A stretch of 64,000 bases of DNA from HyVt-477 sp965224605 (GCA_965224605.1 CBDCZP010000008.1:62001-126000), one strand, 5' to 3'. Shown: positions 52,457 to 62,150, counted from the first letter of the stretch. Program-made: numbers and translations. The notes: a model not told the origin generated them from the letters alone.

Positions 52457-53035
52457 ATGAACACCACATCTACTCTCTCGATTGCTACTCTTGTACTAGC
52501 AGGTTTGTTTACAACGGGTTGTAGTCAGCAGCAAGTTCAAGCTGAAGGCGGCACATCACAAGTAGCAGGATCTTCACAACAAGTAGCAGGATCTTCACAG
52601 CAACAAGCAGAACCCGTTGCAACTCCAGAACCTGCAGCTCCAGCAGCAGCACCTACTAAAGATGCTAACAGCCATACACATCCAGCACAGCCTAAGTGTA
52701 CTAACTCTGTGACACACACGCATCCAAATGGCGCAAAATCGCACAACCACACGTATAGCTGTTCTAAAAGAGCTGCTGCCGCTACTGGTAACAAATGGAC
52801 TCACAGACATCCTGCGATTCCACGTTGTACTGACTCAATCACGCATACACACAAGTTCAATAACCGTGGACATCACCACAAGTATTCTTGTAAAGGCGCA
52901 AAAGGAAAAGGTTCTGTAAACGTTCATGCTCTACAACGCAAGTTGAAAGCTAAAGGCTATTACAAAGGACCAATCAATGGTGTAGTAACACCTCAGACTC
53001 GTTCTGCTCTACAACGTTATATGCAACGCCGTTAA
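52457..53035 (+). CDS. Lipoprotein with two His/Cys-rich 30-residue repeats and a peptidoglycan-binding domain
   Basis: The product has 192 residues. A signal peptide ends at lipobox-like TTGC (Cys22), then comes a Gln/Ala/Pro linker with AGSSQQV repeats. Two homologous 30-residue repeats follow at 73-102 and 116-145: each starts HxHPAxPxC, continues SxTHTH and ends HxYSC, giving six or more His and two Cys per unit. Residues 155-192 form a PG_binding_1-like domain (ALQRKLKAKGYYKGPINGVV). The start at 52457 has AGAGGA eight bases upstream. Likely a metal-binding protein held on the cell wall; the function is not known to me. Confidence 0.75.
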   Translation: MNTTSTLSIATLVLAGLFTTGCSQQQVQAEGGTSQVAGSSQQVAGSSQQQAEPVATPEPAAPAAAPTKDANSHTHPAQPKCTNSVTHTHPNGAKSHNHTYSCSKRAAAATGNKWTHRHPAIPRCTDSITHTHKFNNRGHHHKYSCKGAKGKGSVNVHALQRKLKAKGYYKGPINGVVTPQTRSALQRYMQRR

Positions 53036-53056
53036 TCTGGATTTGTAGTATCGTTT

Positions 53057-53092
53057 AAAAACATGAGTCAGTTTTCTGGCTCATGTTTTTTT
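53057..53092 (+). terminator. Rho-independent terminator after the His/Cys-repeat lipoprotein gene
   Basis: AAAAACATGAG pairs with CTCATGTTTTT (11 bp) with an inner CAG-TTTT-CTG, followed by more T. Confidence 0.9.
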
Positions 53093-53266
53093 GTTTCTGG
53101 ACTTACAACTATGTCTAGGCTTCTTTTATATATTTTTTATCAAGAAACGATATAAAAGGAACTTTGATTGTTCTTCAGGTATCCAACCCCCTGATACCAC
53201 TAACCAAAGATAATTTCAACCATACCCGAAACAACTATATCCGAACAACTATGTCCAAGGGCCAAC

Positions 53267-54499
53267 ATGCTTAATCGATTTTTTCCACTACTCATATTAT
53301 TCCTGATCTCATCCTCTTCATTGCAGGCCGCTGTCTGGAAAAGCACACATAAATGGGATCAAGCAGCCGAAAAAGATTATCAGCAATGGGTAAAAAACAA
53401 CTGGACTGAAGAGTTCTTCATGGATGAAAAAACACCGCTGTACTACAAACTTTCACATGACTGTGCAGATGCGGTTTATCTAATGCGACTCATCTATGCC
53501 TATGAGAAAAAACTCCCCTTCGTTATCCATAATGCACACAAAAAAGGCCGTCTTATAACCAATAAAATGCGCAATTGGGATAAACTACCCAAACATAAAC
53601 GTATGCGGAAATTTATGGACTATGTTTCTGATGCCACCAGCACCAAGACACTACGTCATGACACCTACCCAATCGCCCTTAATGACCTAAAGCCTGGCGA
53701 TATTTATGTAGCTCCGGGGGTACACTCCTACCAAATTGTTAATATTACCGAAACAGGGGTTGCCGAAGTAATGGCTTCAACGACCCCCAAAGCCCCTCGG
53801 TTTTTATCCAGAATAGCTTCTTTCCCCTTTTATGTCCCGGAAGACAAGAAACATAAAAGTGATGGTTATCGTCGCTTCATCCAGCCTCAAAACATCAATA
53901 AAGCTAAGCACAAGCAGCCGGGTTACAATGATGAGCAATACAAAATTGCCGCTGATGTTCGTTACAATTACGTTTCATTTACAGACGTCATTGCTCGTCG
54001 CCTGGGTAAGCGCCCAGAAAGAACCGCTGAAAAGACATTGCGACTGTTAATTGCACTTTGCATGTATGCCAATGACAGAAGCGTCTATGTCTATGATGCA
54101 CTTTGGCACCTACAAAAAATTAAAAAACAAGGTCGCCATTGCATGACGCGTAGCGAATACGACAGCTTCTCTACTCCCTCACGCGATAAACGCCTAACTG
54201 CTTTTTTTGGCTCTGTAAAACACCATCTGGATAAGACATGGAAGCTGGATTCTGACCACGAAGCCCAGATAATAGCAGCGACAATTTTCAGAAAAGCCCC
54301 TCCACCTCCTTTGCAAACAAAACTTACCAATGATTTTTGTATGGTACAAATGAGTCTCGGTGAAGACTATTACATGCCGTTAAGAGAACTTAGAAAAAAT
54401 CTAGAACAAGGAAAAGTCGTGTCTGACCCGCACGCTCCTTTGCAGGCTCGCTGGGGAATAGGCGATGAAAAATACACACCTCGATGTAAAACTTACTAA
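53267..54499 (+). CDS. Exported protein with a possible NlpC/P60-like cysteine-hydrolase domain
   Basis: The 410-residue protein has a signal peptide (FFPLLILFLISSSSLQA). I do not recognise the family. The N-terminal half has a Cys in SHDCADAVYLMRLIYAYE (Cys66) at the head of a helix and, after a GDIYVAP strand (144-150), a His in GVHSYQIV (His153), the spacing and order of a papain-like NlpC/P60 dyad. The C-terminal half is helical with three Cys and no known motif. It stands alone between metG-region genes and lptD. The hydrolase proposal is inference from motif layout only. Confidence 0.55.
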   Translation: MLNRFFPLLILFLISSSSLQAAVWKSTHKWDQAAEKDYQQWVKNNWTEEFFMDEKTPLYYKLSHDCADAVYLMRLIYAYEKKLPFVIHNAHKKGRLITNKMRNWDKLPKHKRMRKFMDYVSDATSTKTLRHDTYPIALNDLKPGDIYVAPGVHSYQIVNITETGVAEVMASTTPKAPRFLSRIASFPFYVPEDKKHKSDGYRRFIQPQNINKAKHKQPGYNDEQYKIAADVRYNYVSFTDVIARRLGKRPERTAEKTLRLLIALCMYANDRSVYVYDALWHLQKIKKQGRHCMTRSEYDSFSTPSRDKRLTAFFGSVKHHLDKTWKLDSDHEAQIIAATIFRKAPPPPLQTKLTNDFCMVQMSLGEDYYMPLRELRKNLEQGKVVSDPHAPLQARWGIGDEKYTPRCKTY

Positions 54500-54736
54500 A
54501 CAATCTTTTCCTGAAAAATAAACCCCTCCACCTAGCAAGTGGAGGGAGTTTATTTCTCTAGCATTGAACAGCCCCTTGCCCTTCGACATACTTGGATAAG
54601 TTGGGTGATCAGAGCAACATAGGCTCACTTAGTCACTTAAATGAATCTTACATTGACTTTCTGTGTGATAATAAACAGTATTATTTTACAACCGTTCACA
54701 ACAAGGTTTCTGCATAGCCCGTGGTAAGACAAGATA

Positions 54737-56968
54737 GTGATAAATCGATTTATTAAAGCTGGAACACTCTTTGCTCTTTGCATCAGTAGCTCGCATACCT
54801 CGGCAGATCGCCAATGGAGCAGCTGTAATGCTCCCACGACGACAACCGTGTCCAGAATTCCCTCCATTCCTGCTGGTGCGGTACTTGTAGAAGCCGATAA
54901 AGGCACCCTACAAGCAGAAGGCACCTCCTCCCTTGAGGGTAATGTCATTATTCAGCAAGATGAAAAAATAATTCATGCTGATAAAGCAAGCTATGACAAC
55001 AGAAACAGCAACGTAACTGCATTTGGAAACGTGCTTTTTTCTACCGACTCCATGCAACTTACAAGTAGCGAAGTTCAATTTCAAATGAGCACCAGCAAGG
55101 GGGAAATGAAAAATGCCGAATATTCGCTTGTTAATGGACTGGGGCATGGCAGTAGCAAGCTACTAAAACAAAATGGCAAAGAACAAACTCAACTAAAAAA
55201 TGCCACTTTTTCTACTTGCCCTCCAGGACAACGCTCATGGCATATTGCATCTTCTGATATAAAACTCAATCACTCTGCCCAAGAAGGTGTTGCTCGAAAT
55301 GTTACTTTTAAAGTAGGGGATGTCCCATTATTCTATTCACCCTATTTCAGCTTTCCGTTAAATAATCAGCGCAAAAGTGGCTTTCTGGCTCCTTCCTTGA
55401 AAGCATCTGATCGATCAGGTACGATATTCAGTACCCCCTATTACCTCAACCTTGCAGCCAACTTTGATGCCACCCTAACGCCTAACATATTAACTAAGCG
55501 CGGGATAAAACTAGACACAGAGTTTCGTTATTTAACAGCAAATGACGAAGGCATTATCAATTTTGAATACCTTCCTGGTGACGACGTCTTCAACGATGAA
55601 GATCGCTCGTTAATTAGCATCAAACATAAAACACGCATATCAAAACACACTCAACTCTCAATCAATGCGGCTGATATCTCCGATGTTGATTACTTTCAGG
55701 ACTTTGGTGATTCCCTGGTCAATTCTAGTATCGCTGCACTAGAGCGTCGAATTGACTTAACCCGGCTTGGTGAAAATTGGTCTTTCAACACCTCATTGCA
55801 AGACTACAAAGTTCTTGATAGTACCAATATTCAAAACTTAAATAACAACCCCTATTCTCGACTTCCTGAACTACGTTTTCAATACACGCCCACCCATAAA
55901 TCAGGCCATACCCAATATTTCTTTGAAACGGAACTTGTTAATTTTGATAAAGATAATGCGACTACTGGCTTACGGCTTGATATAAATAGCATTGCCAGCC
56001 GTCATTTTGGCAATTCGGCATGGTACATAGAACCCGCACTGCAACTGCGACACACACAATATTCACTTGATCTAGATAGTAGCAATACATCTACCGACAA
56101 TACATCTACTGGCAATGCATTCACCGACAATTCGCCCTCTCGGACATTACCCACAGCTAGTATTGACAGTGGGTTGTTTTTCGAAAGAATGGTTAAAAAC
56201 AAAAGTAAAATACAAACACTAGAGCCTAGACTTCTCTACACTTACACCCCTTTTAAAAACCAAAGCAATATTCCTGTTTTTGACTCTGCAGCTGCCAGCT
56301 TTTCCACTTCTACTCGGCTCTTTGCCAGAAATCGTTTTACCGGAAAAGACCGCATAGGCGATACCAACCAATTGACAGCAGCATTGACCACTCGTTTGAT
56401 TGATGCCAATGATGGGCATGAAATCCTCACTGCGAGCATTGGTCAGATTTTCTTTTTTAACGACCGAAAAGTAACCCTCCCTGACGAACCAGAGGAGAAC
56501 GCTAGTCGTTCTGAACTCGCTCTAGAACTATCCGGTGAACTAAATAACCGTATTCGCATCATAGCTAGTACCTATTGGGATCCACAGAAGGAAACCTTTT
56601 CTTCAACAGAAACAAGATTGCACTATAAAGACGACAGGAAACGTCGTATCAACTTAGCCTATCGCAACCTTGATAGTGAATTTGAACAAGCTGAGATATC
56701 CTTCTCCACACCCATCAGTGAGAATTGGAGTATCGTGGGAAAATTTGAACATGACCTGAAAAATGATCGAAGTTTAGAAACATTAGCTGGTGTAGAATAT
56801 ACAAACTGTTGCTGGAAAACCCGACTCGTGGCGCGTAGATTTCTAACATCCGATAACATCACCTATGACAATGTTCCTTTTATTGAGTTTGAGCTTAAAG
56901 GGCTAGGAAACTTGGGAACTGGTGCGACAGACCTACTGGAAGAACACATTTATGGATATGACAACTAA
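54737..56968 (+). CDS. lptD: LPS-assembly protein LptD
   Basis: The 743-residue outer-membrane beta-barrel inserts LPS into the outer leaflet. A signal peptide is followed by an OstA-type jellyroll (EGNVIIQQDEKIIHADKASY, NVTAFGNVLFSTDSMQL) and the barrel, with FSLPLN-like FSFPLNNQRKSGFLAP and the late ECCW-like NCCWKTRLVARRF. Cysteines near the mature N-terminus and in the NCC pair are those oxidised by Dsb enzymes. The start appears to be GTG at 54737. Followed by surA and pdxA as in E. coli. Confidence 0.93.
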   Translation: MINRFIKAGTLFALCISSSHTSADRQWSSCNAPTTTTVSRIPSIPAGAVLVEADKGTLQAEGTSSLEGNVIIQQDEKIIHADKASYDNRNSNVTAFGNVLFSTDSMQLTSSEVQFQMSTSKGEMKNAEYSLVNGLGHGSSKLLKQNGKEQTQLKNATFSTCPPGQRSWHIASSDIKLNHSAQEGVARNVTFKVGDVPLFYSPYFSFPLNNQRKSGFLAPSLKASDRSGTIFSTPYYLNLAANFDATLTPNILTKRGIKLDTEFRYLTANDEGIINFEYLPGDDVFNDEDRSLISIKHKTRISKHTQLSINAADISDVDYFQDFGDSLVNSSIAALERRIDLTRLGENWSFNTSLQDYKVLDSTNIQNLNNNPYSRLPELRFQYTPTHKSGHTQYFFETELVNFDKDNATTGLRLDINSIASRHFGNSAWYIEPALQLRHTQYSLDLDSSNTSTDNTSTGNAFTDNSPSRTLPTASIDSGLFFERMVKNKSKIQTLEPRLLYTYTPFKNQSNIPVFDSAAASFSTSTRLFARNRFTGKDRIGDTNQLTAALTTRLIDANDGHEILTASIGQIFFFNDRKVTLPDEPEENASRSELALELSGELNNRIRIIASTYWDPQKETFSSTETRLHYKDDRKRRINLAYRNLDSEFEQAEISFSTPISENWSIVGKFEHDLKNDRSLETLAGVEYTNCCWKTRLVARRFLTSDNITYDNVPFIEFELKGLGNLGTGATDLLEEHIYGYDN

Positions 56969-58265
56969 TCTCAAAAACAAGCTAAAAAACAAACTTAAAA
57001 ATAGAATCCAATCTCGTTATTCGCTCATAGCGACGACGACCCTATTGATCCTGTCACTAAGCCAAAACACGGTTAGTGCCGCAGTGACTCTCGACAAAAT
57101 AGCAGCGATTGTTAATAACGATGTGGTTATGCTTACCGATGTGCACAAACAAGTTAAACGCCTAAAAACACAGAAATCATTTGCTGGCCTTGCTGAAAAA
57201 GCACTACTCAAAGAAGCGCTGGAATCACTCATTATGGACAGTCTGCAAACTCAAAAAGCCAAACAAATTGGTTTGAGTGTAGGCGATACAGCGCTCAACA
57301 TCACCATGCAAGATCTAGCTCGACAAAACAAACTGACCTTAGAGCAGTTTCAGGAAGCGTTGCAACGCGAAGGCATTGATTATCAATCCTTCCGTGAACA
57401 GATACGTAAACGTTTATTGGTTAATGAACTACGTAAACGTCAGCTAAAACGTAACACCAACATTACTGATCAGGCTGTCAACGATCTTATTGCCAATCAA
57501 AGTGCCGTCATTTCCAAGGGTATTGACTACAAAATAAAACACATTCTAATCTCTGCTCCTGCTGGGACTCCTTTAGCTAGTTTTTTACAAGCAAAAGACA
57601 AAGCCGAGCTATTACGAGCTCAGCTACTTAATCATAAAAGCACCCGTTTAAAAGAAACTAAAACCTCCAACTGGATAGCGGCTAACAACTTACCCGCAAG
57701 TCAGCTACGAAAGCTTGCTTTACTAGAAAAAGGTCAACTTTCAGAAGTTTTTCAAGATTCAAAAGGCTTTCATATCGTTAAGCTGATGGACAAACGAGGC
57801 GTGAAAAAAAGAGTCATCACTGAATATCATGTCCGCCACATATTATTGAAAACAAAAACTAACAGTGGTAGTGGTAGTAACGCACTTAAAAACAAACTGG
57901 CTGAAATACGCAACCAAATTCTTGCCGGTGCTAACTTTGCAGCTTTAGCTAAACAACACTCACAAGATACTGGGTCGGCAGTCAGCGGCGGGGATCTTGG
58001 ATGGGAACCGGCTAAAAGCTATGTTCCAGCATTTGCCAAAACTATTAAAAACACCGCAATCAATACCATTAGTAAACCTTTCAGAAGCAAATTTGGTTGG
58101 CATATCCTGCAAGTATTAGAGAAAAAAACCATCGACAATACTGAGGGACTGTTACGCAACCAGGCGAAAGGATTATTAAATAAAAGCAAAGCAGAAAAAG
58201 AGTATGATAGCTGGCTCAAACAATTAAGAAATGATGCTTTTGTAGAGTATCGCGCAACAATCTAA
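56952..58265 (+). CDS. surA: Periplasmic chaperone and peptidyl-prolyl isomerase SurA
   Basis: The product has 437 residues from ATG 56952, with GGAAG nine bases upstream and inside lptD; the genes overlap by 17 bp. After a lysine-rich leader and hydrophobic core (LIATTTLLILSLSQ, cleavage near VSAA) comes the SurA N-domain (LDKIAAIVNNDVVMLTDV) and two parvulin domains (YKIKHILISAPAGTP; YHVRHILLKTK with GGDLGWEPAKSYVPAF). SurA escorts outer-membrane proteins including LptD. Confidence 0.94.
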   Translation: MDMTTNLKNKLKNKLKNRIQSRYSLIATTTLLILSLSQNTVSAAVTLDKIAAIVNNDVVMLTDVHKQVKRLKTQKSFAGLAEKALLKEALESLIMDSLQTQKAKQIGLSVGDTALNITMQDLARQNKLTLEQFQEALQREGIDYQSFREQIRKRLLVNELRKRQLKRNTNITDQAVNDLIANQSAVISKGIDYKIKHILISAPAGTPLASFLQAKDKAELLRAQLLNHKSTRLKETKTSNWIAANNLPASQLRKLALLEKGQLSEVFQDSKGFHIVKLMDKRGVKKRVITEYHVRHILLKTKTNSGSGSNALKNKLAEIRNQILAGANFAALAKQHSQDTGSAVSGGDLGWEPAKSYVPAFAKTIKNTAINTISKPFRSKFGWHILQVLEKKTIDNTEGLLRNQAKGLLNKSKAEKEYDSWLKQLRNDAFVEYRATI

Positions 58266-59308
58266 TGCACTCTACCCGTATAGCTATCACTCCAGGAGAG
58301 CCTGCAGGTATTGGTCCAGACCTGCTTATACAGCTCGCTGCGAAAAGACCGCTTGCCAACCATGTGGTGATAGCCGATCCCGAATTACTCAAGAATCGTG
58401 CTATTCAGCTTGATATACCTTTACAGATAAACGAGTACCGACCTGATAACACCGTTGCAGATAAAACCACTCATTGCCTCACCGTACTCCCGATAAACTG
58501 CCCAGCAACCGTCAAAGCAGGTGAGCTCAATAGCGGCAATGCACATTATGTACTGGAAACTATTAGACGTGGCACTCTAGGCTGTTTACAGCAAGAATTT
58601 TCAGCCATCGTCACGGGACCTATACACAAAGGCGTTATTAATGAAGGGCTAAATGAAGGGATTAATAACGGCATCAATGTCGGCATTGCTGACAACGAAA
58701 AAAAATTGCTTTTCACCGGACACACAGAATTTTTAGCCGAACTCACCCAAACCAAACTGCCAGTGATGATGCTGGCAACGGAGGATTTGCGGGTCGCTTT
58801 AGCTACCACTCATCTACCCCTGTCACAAGTCAGTTCTGCTATTACAGCAGAAGGTCTAACCGATGTTATTGAAATATTGCATAAAGACTTACAAACCAAA
58901 TTTGCCATCAGCGAACCTCGCATTCTGGTTTGTGGGCTAAATCCACATGCGGGAGAAGGCGGTCATTTAGGCATGGAAGAAATTGAAATCATTGAACCTG
59001 TACTACACTCATTACGACAGAAAGGTATGAATCTGACGGGACCACTGCCTGCAGATACACTCTTTACCCCAAGATATTTGCAGCAAGCCGACGCTGTACT
59101 GGCGATGTACCACGATCAGGGACTTCCCGTACTCAAACACGTTGGATTTGGTCATGCCATCAATATCACGCTTGGCTTGCCTATTATCCGCACCTCCGTT
59201 GACCATGGAACAGCACTAGACCTGGCGGGTACAGGTAAAGCCGAAACAGGAAGTTTAATCGCCGCACTCAATGCGGCAGAACAATTAACACATGTATCGA
59301 GTCGCTAA
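58265..59308 (+). CDS. pdxA: 4-hydroxythreonine-4-phosphate dehydrogenase PdxA
   Basis: The 347-residue enzyme of pyridoxal phosphate synthesis has ITPGEPAGIGPDL, VTGPIHKGVI, FTGHTEFLAELT, CGLNPHAGEGGHLG with metal-binding His, DTLFTPRYLQQADAVLAMYH (split) and VDHGTALDLAGTGKA. It starts on the surA stop (TAATG). Residues ~130-145 contain a small repeated NEGLNEGINNGINVG insertion not usual for the family. Confidence 0.95.
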   Translation: MHSTRIAITPGEPAGIGPDLLIQLAAKRPLANHVVIADPELLKNRAIQLDIPLQINEYRPDNTVADKTTHCLTVLPINCPATVKAGELNSGNAHYVLETIRRGTLGCLQQEFSAIVTGPIHKGVINEGLNEGINNGINVGIADNEKKLLFTGHTEFLAELTQTKLPVMMLATEDLRVALATTHLPLSQVSSAITAEGLTDVIEILHKDLQTKFAISEPRILVCGLNPHAGEGGHLGMEEIEIIEPVLHSLRQKGMNLTGPLPADTLFTPRYLQQADAVLAMYHDQGLPVLKHVGFGHAINITLGLPIIRTSVDHGTALDLAGTGKAETGSLIAALNAAEQLTHVSSR

Positions 59309-60191
59309 TTATATTTCCCTATTCCTAACATCTTTCGCATTGATGGGGCTGGCTCATGCCATCCCCGAAAAAACATCCTACTCACTACACTCGGATGCCA
59401 TGAACACGATGGAGCAGCAGCTCAAATCAATGTTGAAGAAAAAAATCATCGATACTCCTGCCGTTAATCCTGTTACTGCATTACCTCCCATCATCCTTAA
59501 AGCCGAAGAGGACGGAGAGGAGAAAAACAAAGGCATTAACCGTATTAAGACTTTTTTCCCTCGTTTGATAATGGCCGCAAAAGAGCGCACCACACACACA
59601 GTCAGATACGATGGCAGTTATCGCTATATCAGCTATCCTATGGGGGATGTCGCATCTAATCGAGGCGTGTGCACTGATGTGGTTATCCGCACTTACCGGA
59701 AACTCGGTATAGACCTGCAACAGCTAGTACACGAAGATATAAAGAAAAACTTCACTTTGTATCCTAGTCGAGCCAAATGGGGAAACATTGAGCCGGATCC
59801 GAATATAGACCATCGTCGCGTATACAACTTACAAGTATTCTTCAAACGCTACGGAGAATCCCTACCCATCACCAATGATCCTCTGGATTACCAACCCGGC
59901 GATCTGGTCACCTGGAGACTAGGGCCTAAATTGCCTCATATCGGTGTTGTGGTGGATGAGTACTCAACAGACTATCCAGATCAGCCGCTCATTGTCCACA
60001 ACATCGGTCAAGGCCCCAAACAGGAAGACATCCTGTTTACATTCCCTATCACTGGACATTATCGATATAAACCAGGAAAAAGCACCCCGACAGCAACCCA
60101 ATCTTATCCAACTGTTTTTGCCAAGAAGAAGAAAAAAGAATCCAGCTCTTCAATGAGTCTGGTTGAAGCGGCCTATTTTTTACTTCCTTAA
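59292..60191 (+). CDS. DUF1287 exported protein
   Basis: The 299-residue protein has a signal peptide (ISLFLTSFALMGLAHA), a low-complexity linker, and a DUF1287 domain (about 105-265) with a papain/NlpC-like layout: Cys127 in NRGVCTDVVIRTYRKLGIDL and His216 in LVTWRLGPKLPHIGVVVDE. The enzymatic role of DUF1287 is not established; cell-wall hydrolysis is a reasonable guess. It overlaps pdxA by 17 bp, so it is probably co-expressed with the lptD-surA-pdxA operon. The C-terminus is lysine- and serine-rich. Confidence 0.85.
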   Translation: MYRVANYISLFLTSFALMGLAHAIPEKTSYSLHSDAMNTMEQQLKSMLKKKIIDTPAVNPVTALPPIILKAEEDGEEKNKGINRIKTFFPRLIMAAKERTTHTVRYDGSYRYISYPMGDVASNRGVCTDVVIRTYRKLGIDLQQLVHEDIKKNFTLYPSRAKWGNIEPDPNIDHRRVYNLQVFFKRYGESLPITNDPLDYQPGDLVTWRLGPKLPHIGVVVDEYSTDYPDQPLIVHNIGQGPKQEDILFTFPITGHYRYKPGKSTPTATQSYPTVFAKKKKKESSSSMSLVEAAYFLLP

Positions 60192-60309
60192 GGAAACATA
60201 ACCAAAAACTCTAAGCCTATAAAATCCTGAGGCTTCTATTTAGTATGCGAATACTTCTGAGCTCATGATAATGTTATAGTGTCATCACTTCCAAATCACC
60301 GAACCAAGC

Positions 60310-60669
60310 ATGGATAAAGTCTACATCAAAGATCTCCGCATCAATGCGTTAATCGGTATCTACGAATGGGAAAGACGCATTCGACAGCCTATTCGCATTG
60401 ACATTGAAATGGGTTGGGATAATCGCATCCCTGCCAAGTCCGACAGCATTAAGGACACCTTAAACTACAAGAGTGCCGCGAAACTCGTAGGTGCCTATGT
60501 AGAGAAAAGTGAATTCCAACTGGTTGAAACACTCTCTGAAAATATCGCTGCTTTACTATTAAAAGAATTTAATCTGCCCTGGGTGAAAATCACTCTGGGG
60601 AAACCGGGAGCAGTGACCGGCTCTAAAGAAGTCGGTGTCATTATTGAACGCACACAGGATTTAGCGTAA
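60310..60669 (+). CDS. folB: Dihydroneopterin aldolase
   Basis: The 119-residue enzyme of folate synthesis begins MDKVYIKDLRINALIGIYEWE and has the family features RQPIRIDIEMGWD and TLNYKSAAKLVGAYVEKSEF. The C-terminal VKITLGKPGAVTGSKEVGVI contains the catalytic Lys region. Two bases separate it from folK, the next enzyme in the pathway. Confidence 0.95.
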   Translation: MDKVYIKDLRINALIGIYEWERRIRQPIRIDIEMGWDNRIPAKSDSIKDTLNYKSAAKLVGAYVEKSEFQLVETLSENIAALLLKEFNLPWVKITLGKPGAVTGSKEVGVIIERTQDLA

Positions 60670-60671
60670 CT

Positions 60672-61178
60672 ATGGCAACGGTATACATCAGCATAGGAAG
60701 TAACATCGACCGCGAAAAGAATATTCATTCCTGCTTATCTCGTCTCAAAAACGATTATCCTGACATTATTTTTTCTACTATTTACGAAACGGAAGCAGTG
60801 GGTTTCAAGGGTGATCCTTTTTTGAATCTGACCGCCGTATTTGAAACGAATCTCACCCCTGAAGAAATAGAAACCTACTTAAAAACGATTGAAGATGATC
60901 ATCTACGTACTCGTGAAGGCGAAAAATACAGCTCTCGTACGCTAGATATTGATCTGTTGCTCTATGATCAATTGATCTTGCATCCAGCAATGGACGTACC
61001 ACGTGAGGAAATAACCCGATACGGCTTTGTACTGTTCCCTCTAGCTGAAATTGCTGCAAAGGTCATTCATCCTATTCTAGGTAAGACAATTAACGAATTA
61101 GCGAATGAATCCGAACTTTCCAAACAGACAATGCAAGCTGTTGAACTACAATCACACATAACCGAAAACTATCAGTAG
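60672..61178 (+). CDS. folK: 2-amino-4-hydroxy-6-hydroxymethyldihydropteridine pyrophosphokinase
   Basis: The 168-residue HPPK has VYISIGSNIDREKNI, FSTIYETEAVGFKGDPFLN, and the signature TRTLDIDLLLYDQ-like SSRTLDIDLLLYDQLIL followed by VPREEITRYGFVLFPLAEIA. It pyrophosphorylates the folB product. It is directly followed by the gamma-carbonic-anhydrase-like gene with a two-base gap. Confidence 0.95.
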   Translation: MATVYISIGSNIDREKNIHSCLSRLKNDYPDIIFSTIYETEAVGFKGDPFLNLTAVFETNLTPEEIETYLKTIEDDHLRTREGEKYSSRTLDIDLLLYDQLILHPAMDVPREEITRYGFVLFPLAEIAAKVIHPILGKTINELANESELSKQTMQAVELQSHITENYQ

Positions 61179-61180
61179 CT

Positions 61181-61720
61181 ATGAGCATAAGAAGCTTTGA
61201 AGAACACACCCCTAGCATCCACCCCACTGCATATGTGGATGAAAGCGCAGTTGTGATTGGCAATGTAAGCATTGGCGAGAACAGCTCTGTCTGGCCTCTA
61301 ACGGTTATCCGTGGAGACATCCAGTGTATCACTATTGGAAAACGCACGAATATTCAGGATGGATCAGTCTTGCACGTCACACACGCCAGTGCATTCTCTG
61401 CACCATCAGCTCCGGAGGGTTACCCTCTGTCAATTGGTGATGATGTAACCGTAGGGCATAAAGCAGTGCTGCATGGTTGTACTGTTGAAGACCGTTGTCT
61501 AATAGGCATGGGAGCCATCATTTTGGACGGAGCGGTTGTAGAAACAGAAGTCATGGTCGGTGCAGGTAGTCTTGTTCCACCCGGAAAAATATTGGAAAGC
61601 GGCTATATGTGGCTCGGTAGCCCTGTTAAAAGAGTCCGGAAACTAAGCGACAAAGAACGCGAGTTCTTTCTCTATTCGACTAAACATTATTCTGCTTTAG
61701 CCAACAGAACAAATACTTAG
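61181..61720 (+). CDS. Gamma-carbonic-anhydrase-like hexapeptide-repeat protein (YrdA family)
   Basis: The 179-residue left-handed beta-helix protein has hexapeptide repeats VDESAVVIGNVSIGENSSVW, DIQCITIGKRTNIQDGSVLH, TVGHKAVLHGCTVEDRCLIG and VMVGAGSLVPPGK. The metal-ligand pattern His (VTHAS / TVGHKAVLHGC) is retained. Family members are trimeric and zinc-dependent; many show little or no carbonic anhydrase activity. Confidence 0.92.
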   Translation: MSIRSFEEHTPSIHPTAYVDESAVVIGNVSIGENSSVWPLTVIRGDIQCITIGKRTNIQDGSVLHVTHASAFSAPSAPEGYPLSIGDDVTVGHKAVLHGCTVEDRCLIGMGAIILDGAVVETEVMVGAGSLVPPGKILESGYMWLGSPVKRVRKLSDKEREFFLYSTKHYSALANRTNT

Positions 61721-61760
61721 CTCACCTATAATCAATTTTATGATGCCCATAAAAAGGAAA

Positions 61761-61790
61761 TTGTATACTATCTGTATATTAGTGTATAGT
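61761..61790 (+). promoter_or_regulatory. Probable promoter with overlapping inverted repeat upstream of arsR-type gene
   Basis: A -35 TTGTAT (61761-61766) and -10 TATAGT (61785-61790) are 18 bp apart. ACTAT (61767-61771) and ATAGT (61786-61790) form an inverted repeat across the spacer and -10, a plausible site for autorepression by the ArsR protein. Confidence 0.5.
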
Positions 61791-61823
61791 GATATTCTTA
61801 TTATAAAAAAGATAGGCAAAATA

Positions 61824-62150
61824 ATGTCACATTATATCGCAGACTGTAAGTTTGATGAAGGACTATTAGCAAATACAGAACTTGAGGACGCCTCGCGTTC
61901 GCTAAAAGCTATTGCGCATCCACTGCGCCTGCAAATTCTTTGTAAACTCGGCTCGGAAGAAGTTAGTGTACAAGACATCGTTGAATCGGTAGGTACCAGT
62001 CAAAGTAATATCTCGCAACATCTTGGCGTGATGAGAGACAAGGGTGTGCTGGCTTCTCGTAAAGTAGCCAACCGTGTATTCTATCGCATTGAAGATACTG
62101 CTATTCTTCGCCTAGTTGGAAACAAAAAGGAAACACCAAGAACACATTAA
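61824..62150 (+). CDS. ArsR-family transcriptional regulator
   Basis: The 108-residue winged helix-turn-helix repressor has helices LKAIAHPLRLQILCKLG, the recognition helix in VGTSQSNISQHLGVMRDKGV, and the wing SRKVANRVFYRI. There is one Cys in the alpha-3-like ILCKLG position and another near the N-terminus (ADCKF); the classical ELCVCDL metal site is missing. It could be a thiol-based sensor of the BigR/SqrR kind, but the cysteine pair is not conclusive. Start at 61824; an upstream ATG would put the promoter inside the gene. Convergent with the MBL-fold gene. Confidence 0.85.
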   Translation: MSHYIADCKFDEGLLANTELEDASRSLKAIAHPLRLQILCKLGSEEVSVQDIVESVGTSQSNISQHLGVMRDKGVLASRKVANRVFYRIEDTAILRLVGNKKETPRTH

